Source: Kiritimatiellales bacterium (GTDB lineage: Bacteria > Verrucomicrobiota > Kiritimatiellia > Kiritimatiellales > Pontiellaceae). Taken from it: a DNA stretch of 9,242 nt. The position numbers and the translations under genes were made by a program. The notes beneath the pieces were generated by a model. It did not search any database. It was not told where the DNA came from and saw nothing but the letters and a program-made list of their open reading frames with translations. Below, one piece after another: positions 1 through 6,068 of the stretch. Numbering within the stretch: position 1 is the stretch's first letter; each line of letters begins with the position of its first letter. The DNA is taken from contig JABDQT010000008.1 in NCBI GenBank assembly GCA_013042165.1, positions 1-9,242 on the forward strand. The letters are read 5' to 3'.

Positions 1-61
1 CGTTAAACGCGTGTGGGTTTCCACCAAGGCGCTGCGCTCCGGCGCTGTTAAAAAAGCCTAA
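1..61 (+). CDS. rpmB: 50S ribosomal protein L28, C-terminal fragment
   Basis: Only the last 19 codons and the TAA stop are inside the window; the reading frame begins at base 2. The residues end in VSTKALRSGAVKKA. This matches the C-terminal pattern of Bacillus-type L28 proteins (VSxRALxSGxVxx), a structural protein of the large ribosomal subunit. The call rests on this short tail and on the clear terminator that follows 26 bp later, which makes it the last gene of its transcript. The neighbouring S14 gene faces it convergently, separated by about 450 bp of repeat-rich non-coding DNA. The start and upstream partners cannot be seen. Confidence 0.82.
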   Translation, partial: VKRVWVSTKALRSGAVKKA

Positions 62-86
62 CGATCCATTCTTTCGGATTTGCAAA

Positions 87-115
87 GCCGTCCCATATGC
101 GGGGCGGTTTTTTTT
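87..115 (+). terminator. Rho-independent terminator after rpmB
   Basis: A 7-bp stem, CCGTCCC (88-94) with GGGGCGG (101-107), contains one G-U pair and closes a 6-nt loop. It is followed at once by eight T residues (108-115). It lies 26 bp after the rpmB stop, which is the expected place for an intrinsic terminator of that transcript. Confidence 0.88.
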
Positions 116-166
116 ATGCCCTGGAGAAATTCACGATTGAGTTGCCGTCTATCCCCACTTTCCGTT

Positions 167-215
167 ATTGGCTCATCCCGCTACGCTAAAGCTTCGCAGG
201 ACAAGTAGAGCCAAT
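167..215. repeat. REP-like long imperfect hairpin
   Basis: Outer arms ATTGGCTC (167-174) and GAGCCAAT (208-215) are perfectly complementary. Inside them, TCCCGCTACGC (176-186) and GCTTCGCAGGA (191-201) pair with three mismatches around a TAAA loop. The whole unit could fold as one bulged hairpin. There is no T-tract, so it is not an intrinsic terminator. Its form resembles repetitive extragenic palindromes. Whether it recurs in the genome cannot be seen from one copy. Confidence 0.6.
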
Positions 216-240
216 TCTCCAACGAACCGTTGTTTTAGTG

Positions 241-257
241 TCGGCTCTGTGAGCCGA
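241..257. repeat. Short perfect hairpin sharing the GGCTC/GAGCC core
   Basis: TCGGCTC (241-247) and GAGCCGA (251-257) form a perfect 7-bp stem with a TGT loop. The arms share the GGCTC/GAGCC core of the outer arms of the larger hairpin 26 bp upstream, so the two may belong to one repeat cluster. No T-tract follows on either strand, so termination is unlikely. Confidence 0.5.
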
Positions 258-290
258 TGAAAATGAAGCATTTCAAGCGTTATGCGCTAT

Positions 291-454
291 AGCCACGGAG
301 CAACACAGATGCACACAGTGGCAGGCTCTATGCAAAACGTGCTTCCTGACAGAGAGCGCGTGACTGGCTCTGCTTCAGAAAAGCCGGTGCGGCACGAAAT
401 ACAAACATCTCATATTTCTGATATATCTGTGTTCTTCCGTGCTCATCGGTGGCT
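291..454. repeat. Palindromic intergenic element, copy A (about 164 bp)
   Basis: The ends are inverted repeats. AGCCAC (291-296) pairs with GTGGCT (449-454), and CGGAGCAACACAGAT (296-310) pairs with ATCTGTGTTCTTCCG (425-439) at 14 of 15 positions. The right arm carries an extra TGCTCATC block between its inner and outer parts. The element at 2737-2819 has the same arm layout and a matching right end, which suggests one repeat family. The roughly 114 bp between the arms shows no credible gene. Nothing transposase-like is encoded, so it is at most a non-autonomous, MITE-like element. Confidence 0.6.
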
Positions 455-458
455 AACC

Positions 459-487
459 AAAAAAAACACCCCGCAATGTGCGGGGTG
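459..487 (-). terminator. Rho-independent terminator of rpsN
   Basis: Read on the minus strand, this is a perfect 9-bp stem (CACCCCGCA with TGCGGGGTG, at 467-475 and 479-487) with a 3-nt loop, followed by eight U residues (A-run 459-466 on the + strand). It starts 30 bp beyond the rpsN stop. It abuts the end of the palindromic element, but its own sequence is a standard terminator. Confidence 0.93.
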
Positions 488-517
488 CATTCGGTCTTCC
501 AGCAAAAGTGGATATGT

Positions 518-823
518 TTACCAGCTGGCTTTGGTCATGCCGGGGATCTTGCCCTCGGATGCCATTTCGCGAAGGGTGATACGGGAAAGGCCGAACTTTC
601 GGTAGACGGCGTGCGGGCGGCCGGTTACGGAGCAGCGGTTCATGATACGGTTGGGGTTTGCATCGACCGGCAATGAGCGGAGCTTGCGCGTTGCAATCAT
701 GCGTTCAGCCGGATCGGTTTCCGGGTTGCTGATGATTTTCTTCAGCTCGGTGCGGCGCTCATAATATTTCGAGGCGCATGCAATGCGCTTCTGGTTCTTA
801 ACGATTTTGCTTTTTTTAGCCAT
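518..823 (-). CDS. rpsN: 30S ribosomal protein S14, zinc-independent long form
   Basis: This encodes a small-subunit ribosomal protein needed for assembly of the 30S head. The start is the ATG at 821-823, giving MAKKSKIV and 101 residues, the same length as E. coli S14. An in-frame extension to 889 adds 22 residues without family resemblance and is rejected. The AAGGAA about 10 nt upstream can serve as ribosome-binding site. The C-terminal half carries the family signature NRC-TGRPH (residues 62-70), then RKFGLSRI and the typical GxxPGxxKASW ending. No pair of CxxC zinc ligands is present, so this is the zinc-free (C-minus) form. It stands alone, outside any spc-type ribosomal operon, with its own terminator. 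Proximity to rpmB recalls the rpmB-rpmG-rpsN clusters of zinc-responsive paralogues in other bacteria, but no Zur site was recognised. Confidence 0.96.
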   Translation of the reverse strand: MAKKSKIVKNQKRIACASKYYERRTELKKIISNPETDPAERMIATRKLRSLPVDANPNRIMNRCSVTGRPHAVYRKFGLSRITLREMASEGKIPGMTKASW

Positions 824-857
824 AAATACTTTGTTCCTTAAGTTGAAAGACCCGTGG

Positions 858-886
858 ATAAAACATAAATGGGACAACCCGCGCAA
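858..886 (-). promoter_or_regulatory. Possible sigma-70 promoter for rpsN
   Basis: Minus-strand boxes TTGCGC (-35, 881-886) and TTTTAT (-10, 858-863) are separated by 17 nt and sit about 35 bp before the rpsN start codon. Both boxes deviate from consensus, so this is a tentative placement inside an A+T-richer intergenic stretch that must hold an rpsN promoter. Confidence 0.3.
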
Positions 887-963
887 CATTAATTATCCAA
901 AAAAACAAGGGCCTCCGGTGCCGCTTCATTCAGAGAACTTTGAACCGGATTCAACTTTTAATC

Positions 964-991
964 TTGAAAGCAAAGCCTCAACCCGTATTTT
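964..991 (+). promoter_or_regulatory. Probable sigma-70 promoter for gltA
   Basis: TTGAAA (964-969) and TATTTT (986-991) are separated by 16 nt, a fair match to the -35 and -10 consensus. Transcription would begin near 998, giving a short leader of about 38 nt. The leader contains a strong purine-rich ribosome-binding site (AGGGGG, 1021-1026), 9 nt before the gltA ATG. Confidence 0.45.
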
Positions 992-1035
992 ACCGCAACT
1001 AATTAATCAGATATCAGTCCAGGGGGAACATTTTT

Positions 1036-2325
1036 ATGTCCAAAGTCAACGAGCTCGGAACCGCGAAACTCACCTACGAAGATAAGTCCATCGATCTGCC
1101 TGTTTTTGTGGGATCGGAGCAGGAAGCCGCGGTGGATATTCGCGCGCTGCGAAAGGAAACCGGAATGATCACCTATGATCCCGGTTTCGTGAATACCGGA
1201 TGTTGCCTGAGCGACATCACCTTTATTGACGGCGAGAAAGGGATTCTGCGCTATCGGGGGTATGACATCAACGATCTGGCCGAAAAGTGCGAGTTTATTG
1301 ATGTGGCCTATCTACTGGTGCACGGCGTGCTTCCGAACAAGGAACAGCATGACGAATTTTCCCAGCACCTGAACACGCATTCGTTGATGCATGAGGATAT
1401 GCGCCATTTCTTCGACGCCTATCCCGACCACGCCCATCCGATGGCCACTCTTTCTGCCATGGCGGTTTCGTTGTCCACCTTCTATCCGGAGCTGGATGAC
1501 GTGAGCCTGCAGGAAAATATCGACTTCAAGGTCACGCGCCTGCTTTCCAAGATGCGCACGGCCGCGGCCTTTGCCTACAAGAAGTCGATCGGTCATCCGA
1601 TCGTATACCCCAGTCATGACCTGAAATATTGTGAAAATTTCCTGAACATGATGTTCCACACCCCGGTGAACAACTATCAGGTGGATCCGGTCGTTACCAA
1701 GGCGCTCAACAAGCTGCTGATCCTGCATGCCGATCACGAACAAAACTGCTCTGCCTCGGTGGTCAAAATGGTCGGCAGCGCCGGCGCCAATCTGTATGCC
1801 TCCATTTCGGCCGGCATCTGCGCGCTTTGGGGACCGCTGCATGGTGGTGCCAACCAGCATGTGATCGAAATGCTTGAGCGGATCATCGTCGAGGACAAGG
1901 GAGATGTTAAACGCGTCATCGAACGGGCCAAGGACAAGAATGATCCATTCCGCCTGATGGGTGTTGGGCACCGCGTATACAAATCGTATGACCCGCGCGC
2001 CAAGGTGGCCAAGCAGATGTGCAAAGACGTGCTCGCTCAAATGGGGGTGAGTGATCCGCTGGTGGATCTTGCGCAGGAAGTAGAGGAAGCCGTACTGGCC
2101 GACGATTATTTCGTGAGCCGCGGTCTCTATCCAAATATTGATTTCTATACCGGACTGACGTACCGCGCGATGGGTATTCCGACGAATATGTTCACCGTCA
2201 TGTTTGCCATCGGCCGCATACCGGGGTGGATTGCCCAGTGGCTTGAAATGCGCGACGATCCGCACGGTCGTATTGGACGGCCGCGACAGATCTACACCGG
2301 TCCCACGCAGCGTTCCATGAGTTAA
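1036..2325 (+). CDS. gltA: Citrate synthase, hexameric (type II) class
   Basis: This enzyme condenses acetyl-CoA with oxaloacetate to citrate, the entry step of the TCA cycle, in the cytoplasm. Its 429 residues compare with 427 in the E. coli enzyme, and similarity is visible along the whole length, including the N-terminal small beta domain of the Gram-negative type. The catalytic triad is in place: His269 in GPLHGGAN, His312 in MGVGHRVYK and Asp369 in PNIDFYTG. The substrate-binding HADHEQN block is at 231-237. The ATG has an AGGGGG ribosome-binding site 9 nt upstream. Two positions linked to NADH inhibition in the E. coli enzyme appear changed: the residues aligning with Cys206 and Arg109 are Val211 and a threonine near residue 114, so allosteric control may differ (inference). 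A small TPR gene follows after 9 bp, probably in the same transcript. Confidence 0.97.
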   Translation: MSKVNELGTAKLTYEDKSIDLPVFVGSEQEAAVDIRALRKETGMITYDPGFVNTGCCLSDITFIDGEKGILRYRGYDINDLAEKCEFIDVAYLLVHGVLPNKEQHDEFSQHLNTHSLMHEDMRHFFDAYPDHAHPMATLSAMAVSLSTFYPELDDVSLQENIDFKVTRLLSKMRTAAAFAYKKSIGHPIVYPSHDLKYCENFLNMMFHTPVNNYQVDPVVTKALNKLLILHADHEQNCSASVVKMVGSAGANLYASISAGICALWGPLHGGANQHVIEMLERIIVEDKGDVKRVIERAKDKNDPFRLMGVGHRVYKSYDPRAKVAKQMCKDVLAQMGVSDPLVDLAQEVEEAVLADDYFVSRGLYPNIDFYTGLTYRAMGIPTNMFTVMFAIGRIPGWIAQWLEMRDDPHGRIGRPRQIYTGPTQRSMS

Positions 2326-2334
2326 GGACGGGGA

Positions 2335-2733
2335 ATGAGCAAAGACAGAACAGCCGGAAACGCCCAGCATGACGCGGTGGAGCTCAGTTTCCTCGAGCGC
2401 ATTGCCCAGCGTCTGCCGGAAGATCTCGAAATCCTGCAGGCACTGGCCGATCTTTATACCAAGACGGGTCAATACGAGAAGGGGCTGGATATCGATCTGC
2501 GATTGAGCCAGCAGCTGCCCGCCGATGACCTCGTATGGTATAATCTGGGCTGTTCCTTTGCGCTCACCAATAAGCCCGATGAAGCCTTTGATGCGCTCAC
2601 CAAGGCGGTTGAGCTTGGATATGGCGACTATGACTGGATGAAGACCGATCCGGATCTCAACAAATTGCACGCCGACCCTCGATTTGAATCCCTGCTCAGC
2701 TGGCTCTACACGGCCTGCAATGAAGAGGATTAA
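2335..2733 (+). CDS. Small TPR-repeat protein
   Basis: The product is 132 residues with no signal peptide or membrane segment, so it is probably cytoplasmic. Two tetratricopeptide-type helical repeats are visible, at about residues 31-63 (LADLYTKTGQYEKGLDID) and 65-98 (YNLGCSFALTNKPDEAFDAL). After them comes a DPDLNKLHADPRFESLL segment (105-121). This D-x-L-x-x-L-x-x-DPRF ending is common as the last helix pair of bacterial TPR proteins. TPRs are protein-protein docking surfaces, so the partner and role cannot be read from sequence. The ATG lies 9 bp after the gltA stop, with GGACGGGGA as ribosome-binding site, so the two are almost certainly co-transcribed. No obvious terminator follows, only the palindromic element at 2737-2819. 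Confidence 0.85.
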   Translation: MSKDRTAGNAQHDAVELSFLERIAQRLPEDLEILQALADLYTKTGQYEKGLDIDLRLSQQLPADDLVWYNLGCSFALTNKPDEAFDALTKAVELGYGDYDWMKTDPDLNKLHADPRFESLLSWLYTACNEED

Positions 2734-2736
2734 CTT

Positions 2737-2819
2737 GAACCACCGATTAACTCAAATACACACGGATAGCAGAGAACGAGGTTTGTAAATCTGAGTCAAT
2801 CGGTGTTCATCTGTGGTTC
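2737..2819. repeat. Palindromic intergenic element, copy B (about 83 bp)
   Basis: Outer arms GAACCAC (2737-2743) and GTGGTTC (2813-2819) are perfectly complementary. Inner arms CCGATTAACTCAAAT (2743-2757) and ATCTGAGTCAATCGG (2789-2803) pair at 13 of 15 positions. As in the element at 291-454, the right arm has an extra block, TGTTCATCT, between inner and outer parts. The right ends match closely: TGYTCATCKGTGGYT. The element fills nearly the whole gap between two transcription units and stops 25 bp before the next ribosome-binding site. Confidence 0.65.
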
Positions 2820-2844
2820 CTCTACTCTGGGAGCAATGCAGTTT

Positions 2845-2850
2845 GGAGGT
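2845..2850 (+). promoter_or_regulatory. Ribosome-binding site that favours a TTG start
   Basis: GGAGGT ends 6 nt before the TTG at 2857. This is the strongest Shine-Dalgarno sequence near this gene and has ideal spacing. The competing ATG at 2836 has only GGGAG 2 nt upstream, which is too close. The GTG at 2803 lies inside the palindromic element and has no ribosome-binding site. Confidence 0.6.
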
Positions 2851-2856
2851 AAAGCG

Positions 2857-4023
2857 TTGAAGCAACGGACTAAAGCAGACTGGAAACAACTCGGTGTTGA
2901 ACTCGGCGACGAAGTCGATCCCTCCCGCATTGCTGACGGTGCAATTATACATTCCGGTTGCCGCATAAGCGGCGCGGAAACCTCGATCGGACCGGACTGC
3001 GTGATTGGCGCCGAGGCTCCGGCCGTAATCGATAACTGCCGGCTTGGCCGCAACGTTGAGTTGAAGGGCGGCTATTTCTCCGGCGCCGTCTTTTTCGACG
3101 GGGCTAATATGGGCAGCGGGGCACATGTTCGCCCCGGAACCATTCTTGAAGAAGAGGCGGGCGGTGCTCATACGGTCGGCCTCAAGCAGACCATTCTGCT
3201 GCCCTTTGTAACACTCGGCAGTCTGATTAATTTTTGCGACATTCTCATGGCCGGCGGAACCAGCCGCAGGAATCATTCGGAGGTGGGGTCCTCCTATGTC
3301 CACTTCAACTATACCCCGCATCAGGACAAGGCTACGGCATCGCTGGCCGGTGATGTGCCCAATGGCGTCTTTCTTGATCAGCCGCCGATCTTCCTGGGCG
3401 GAGTGGGCGGGCTGATGGGGCCTGCGCGTATCGCCTACGGCTCGGTCATTGCCGCCGGCGGTGTCTGCCGGCAGGATATGCTGGAGGAGGGGATGCTGCT
3501 CGTTCCGGCATCGCCCGATGCCGATCTGCGACCTTACGAACCCGGCGTCTACCGCAAGATCGATCGCCTGGTGCAAAACAACCTGAACTATATCGGCAAT
3601 CTCATCGCTCTGCGCGAGTGGTACCGCCATGTCCGCGTGCTGTTTGTGCGCGACGATTTTGACCGCGCCGTTGTCGACGGCGGGTTGGAGAATTTGGAGC
3701 TGGTTTTGAGCGAGCGCATCAAACGGCTCGGTGAACTGGCCGGGAAGATGGAATACTCCATTCAAAGGCTCGAAAAACAGTCCGGTATACCGGAGGGCGT
3801 TGTGGAGTCTCAAAAGCGTTTGCTTGCAGAGTGGCCCGATATGAAGGCTCGGCTGGTCGCTCTCGACTCCGAACCGCCGGAAGACTTTGTTGAGCAGATG
3901 AGCAAGCTGCCGAAGGATGAAGGCTACGTGAAAGCGCTTCAATCCATCGATCCTGCTCTGCGTGAAACGGGGCGGGCATGGCTGCAGTCGATCGTCGATG
4001 GCACCAACGTAATTTGGAGTTAG
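2857..4023 (+). CDS. Left-handed beta-helix protein resembling the GlmU acetyltransferase domain
   Basis: From the TTG start the product is 388 residues; the ATG at 2836 would add 7. Residues 20-215 are hexapeptide-repeat-like, as in left-handed beta-helix acyltransferases. Several stretches parallel the C-terminal domain of GlmU: HVRPGTIL (90-97), NFCDI (125-129, like NFVEI), NHSEVG (139-144, near the GlmU catalytic His), HFNYTPHQDKAT (149-160, like the NYDGxNKxKT loop), and GSVIAAGGVCRQD (195-207, like GATIAAGTxVT). The N-terminal nucleotidyltransferase domain of true GlmU is absent. Residues 235-388 are charged and probably helical. Relatives, as I recall, are annotated as UDP-N-acetylglucosamine pyrophosphorylases. 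glmM begins 6 bp after its stop, so a role in UDP-GlcNAc or other sugar-nucleotide acylation is plausible, but the substrate is unproven. Confidence 0.8.
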   Translation: MKQRTKADWKQLGVELGDEVDPSRIADGAIIHSGCRISGAETSIGPDCVIGAEAPAVIDNCRLGRNVELKGGYFSGAVFFDGANMGSGAHVRPGTILEEEAGGAHTVGLKQTILLPFVTLGSLINFCDILMAGGTSRRNHSEVGSSYVHFNYTPHQDKATASLAGDVPNGVFLDQPPIFLGGVGGLMGPARIAYGSVIAAGGVCRQDMLEEGMLLVPASPDADLRPYEPGVYRKIDRLVQNNLNYIGNLIALREWYRHVRVLFVRDDFDRAVVDGGLENLELVLSERIKRLGELAGKMEYSIQRLEKQSGIPEGVVESQKRLLAEWPDMKARLVALDSEPPEDFVEQMSKLPKDEGYVKALQSIDPALRETGRAWLQSIVDGTNVIWS

Positions 4024-4029
4024 AAAAGC

Positions 4030-5385
4030 ATGGGTAAACTATTCGGCACCGACGGTGTCCGCGGCAAAGCCAATCAGGGTGACATGACGGTCGAAACAGC
4101 GACAAGGCTGGGACGGGGTGTTGCGTTTTACTTCAAGGAACAGGCCGCCAATGACGAAGTGCGCCCGACAATTGTAATCGGCCGTGATCCGCGTCTCAGC
4201 GGACCGATGCTCGAGGCGGCCCTGACGGCCGGCATCTGCTCGGCGGGCGTCGATGTCCGCCTGCTCGGCGTTGTGCCGACACCGGCCGTCGCCCAGGCAA
4301 CCGTGCAGTCGGGTGCGGTGGCGGGTCTGGTCGTGTCGGCTTCGCATAATCCTTTTTTTGACAACGGGATCAAGGTGTTCAAAGGCGACGGATTTAAGCT
4401 TTCGGATAAGGAAGAGGAAGCTATCGAAGAATTGTCCCTGACCAATCCGGTCGAGTTGCCGGTGGAAGAAGCTGTCGGCACCGTTTTTCATCTTGAAAAC
4501 GCGCTGGAGCAATATATCGATTTTTGCCGGTCCACTCTTCCGGCAGGTCAGCCGCTTGCGGGCTTAAAGCTTGTGCTCGATTGTTCCAACGGTGCAACCA
4601 GTGCCTGCGCGGAAGCGGTGTTCTGCGGATTGGGAGCCACTGTTGAGGTAATTCATAGCGAGCCGGATGGCATCAACATCAACGACCAATGCGGTTCGCA
4701 GCACACCGAGGATCTTTGCGCAAAGGTGGTGGAGATGGGAGCCGATGCCGGGCTGGCTTTTGACGGGGACGGCGATCGGTTGATTGCGGTCGATGAAAAA
4801 GGCAACGAGCTGACGGGCGATCAGATCATGGCGATTTGCGCCAAATCGTATAAGGCGACCGGCGATCTGAAGAACAACCGCGTGGTGGCGACGGTGATGA
4901 GCAATGTCGGCTTTCATGCGGCGATGCGCGCGCTTGATATTCAAACGGATACGGCGGGGGTAGGGGATCGGCAGGTTCTCGAGCTGATGCGGCGCAATGA
5001 TGCCGTGCTCGGCGGTGAGGATTCCGGCCATATGATTTTTCTGGATTGCCATACCACCGGCGACGGTATCGTTTCCGCACTCAAGCTGATGCAGGTGCTG
5101 GGCACTTCCGGCAAAACCCTGTCCGAACTTTCCGGCGTCATGACGCCTTTTCCGCAAAAACTCATCAATGTCGATGTGAAAGAAAAACCGCCGATCGAAA
5201 CGGTCGAGGGAATCGTCGCGGCGGTGTCCGCCGCCGAAATCGAACTGGGCGAGTCGGGGCGTGTGCTGATCCGTTATTCCGGAACCCAGCCGATGTGCCG
5301 CGTGATGGTTGAGGGGCCGACTATGGAGCAAACCTGTTCCATTGCCGAGCGTCTGGCCGATGTCGTTGCGAAGGAGCTGGGCTAG
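4030..5385 (+). CDS. glmM: Phosphoglucosamine mutase
   Basis: This enzyme interconverts glucosamine-6-phosphate and glucosamine-1-phosphate, the step before UDP-GlcNAc formation, feeding peptidoglycan and lipopolysaccharide synthesis in the cytoplasm. Its 451 residues are the usual family length. The four landmarks of the alpha-D-phosphohexomutase family appear in order: N-terminal KLFGTDGVRG (3-12), the phosphoserine loop VVSASHNP with Ser105 as the phosphorylated residue, the Mg-binding DGDGDR (245-250), and the sugar-binding GGEDSGH (328-334). The C-terminal phosphate-binding loop reads RYSGTQP (415-421), where most GlmM proteins have RxSGTEP, so Glu is replaced by Gln. The GTDGVRG start favours GlmM over phosphomannomutase. 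The ATG follows the previous stop by 6 bp, with GGAG 10 nt upstream. Its stop codon directly abuts the lolD start. Confidence 0.94.
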   Translation: MGKLFGTDGVRGKANQGDMTVETATRLGRGVAFYFKEQAANDEVRPTIVIGRDPRLSGPMLEAALTAGICSAGVDVRLLGVVPTPAVAQATVQSGAVAGLVVSASHNPFFDNGIKVFKGDGFKLSDKEEEAIEELSLTNPVELPVEEAVGTVFHLENALEQYIDFCRSTLPAGQPLAGLKLVLDCSNGATSACAEAVFCGLGATVEVIHSEPDGININDQCGSQHTEDLCAKVVEMGADAGLAFDGDGDRLIAVDEKGNELTGDQIMAICAKSYKATGDLKNNRVVATVMSNVGFHAAMRALDIQTDTAGVGDRQVLELMRRNDAVLGGEDSGHMIFLDCHTTGDGIVSALKLMQVLGTSGKTLSELSGVMTPFPQKLINVDVKEKPPIETVEGIVAAVSAAEIELGESGRVLIRYSGTQPMCRVMVEGPTMEQTCSIAERLADVVAKELG

Positions 5386-6054
5386 ATGGACATGATTCTC
5401 GCAGCCGAAGATGTTGAGCGTTCCTACACCATCGGGAAAACCACGCTGGATGTGCTCAAAGGTGTTTCGATGCAGGTTCATGCCGGTGAAACGCTCTCGA
5501 TCATGGGCGAGAGCGGTTCCGGAAAAAGCACGCTGCTGCACGTGCTTGGCGGACTGGATAATCCGAAGGAGGGGAGTGTGCACTTCAACGGGCAAAGCGT
5601 CTACCGGATGTCGACGGCTCGGCGTGCCCGTTTCCGGGCCGAGAATGTCGGTTTTGTCTTTCAATCGTTTCATTTGCTGCCCGAGCTCGACATCGTGGAA
5701 AATGTTGCGCTGCCGGCCATGGCGCAGCGATCAAAGGGTGATGCAAAGGCGCGTGCCGAAGAGCTCTTGCAGGAGGTCGGACTCGGCGAACGCGTCGGCC
5801 ATCGCCCGCAGGAGCTCTCGGGCGGCGAGCAGCAGCGTGTCGCGATTGTCCGGGCGCTGATGAACGAACCCGATATCATATTCTGCGACGAACCGACGGG
5901 TAATCTGGATTCCCGAACCGGGGAAAAAGTGTTGCATTATTTGTTTCAACTGGTCGAAGCGAGGAGGCATAGTCTCGTGCTCGTTACACATAGCAAGGAA
6001 GTAGCCTCGCGTTGCTCGCGGCAACTTATCCTGAAAGATGGGCTTTTAGTTTAG
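5386..6054 (+). CDS. lolD: ABC transporter ATP-binding protein, LolD-like
   Basis: The 222-residue product is a single ABC ATPase domain of the LolD/MacB-type family. It would power the LolCE inner-membrane complex that releases lipoproteins toward the outer membrane. All nucleotide-binding motifs are intact: Walker [10 protein letters not shown] (41-49), Q-loop Gln93 in [18 protein letters not shown], signature LSGGEQQR (144-151), Walker [13 protein letters not shown] (164-175) and switch His202. The FQ-FHLLPxLxxxENV stretch is typical of the family. The ATG abuts the glmM stop with no gap, and AAGGAG inside glmM lies 9 nt upstream, indicating translational coupling. A second ATG two codons on is badly spaced. 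No LolC/LolE permease gene is adjacent, so the partner must be elsewhere. A different MacB-like or FtsE-like partner cannot be excluded. Confidence 0.85.
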   Translation: MDMILAAEDVERSYTIGKTTLDVLKGVSMQVHAGETLSIMGESGSGKSTLLHVLGGLDNPKEGSVHFNGQSVYRMSTARRARFRAENVGFVFQSFHLLPELDIVENVALPAMAQRSKGDAKARAEELLQEVGLGERVGHRPQELSGGEQQRVAIVRALMNEPDIIFCDEPTGNLDSRTGEKVLHYLFQLVEARRHSLVLVTHSKEVASRCSRQLILKDGLLV

Positions 6055-6068
6055 CAAGGGTAGTATTC

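Noticed and set aside
282..676. Small + strand open frames over the intergenic repeats and the rpsN 3' end
   Set aside because: They cross the palindromic element, the rpsN terminator and the antisense of rpsN, and have no ribosome-binding site or recognisable protein features.
824..889. N-terminal extension of S14
   Set aside because: The 22 extra residues are unlike any S14. The internal ATG gives the canonical MAKKSK start and the family length.
783..1085. Open frame of 100 codons between rpsN and gltA
   Set aside because: It overlaps the rpsN start region in antisense and the gltA start in another frame. The translation is low in family character, and the stretch is better explained as a divergent promoter region.
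1312..2670. Long minus-strand open frame opposite gltA and the TPR gene
   Set aside because: It is antisense to a clearly conserved enzyme, its translation resembles no family, and it results from codon bias in a GC-rich gene. The same applies to long antisense frames at 2752-3942, 4564-5673, 6228-7034 and 7325-8347.
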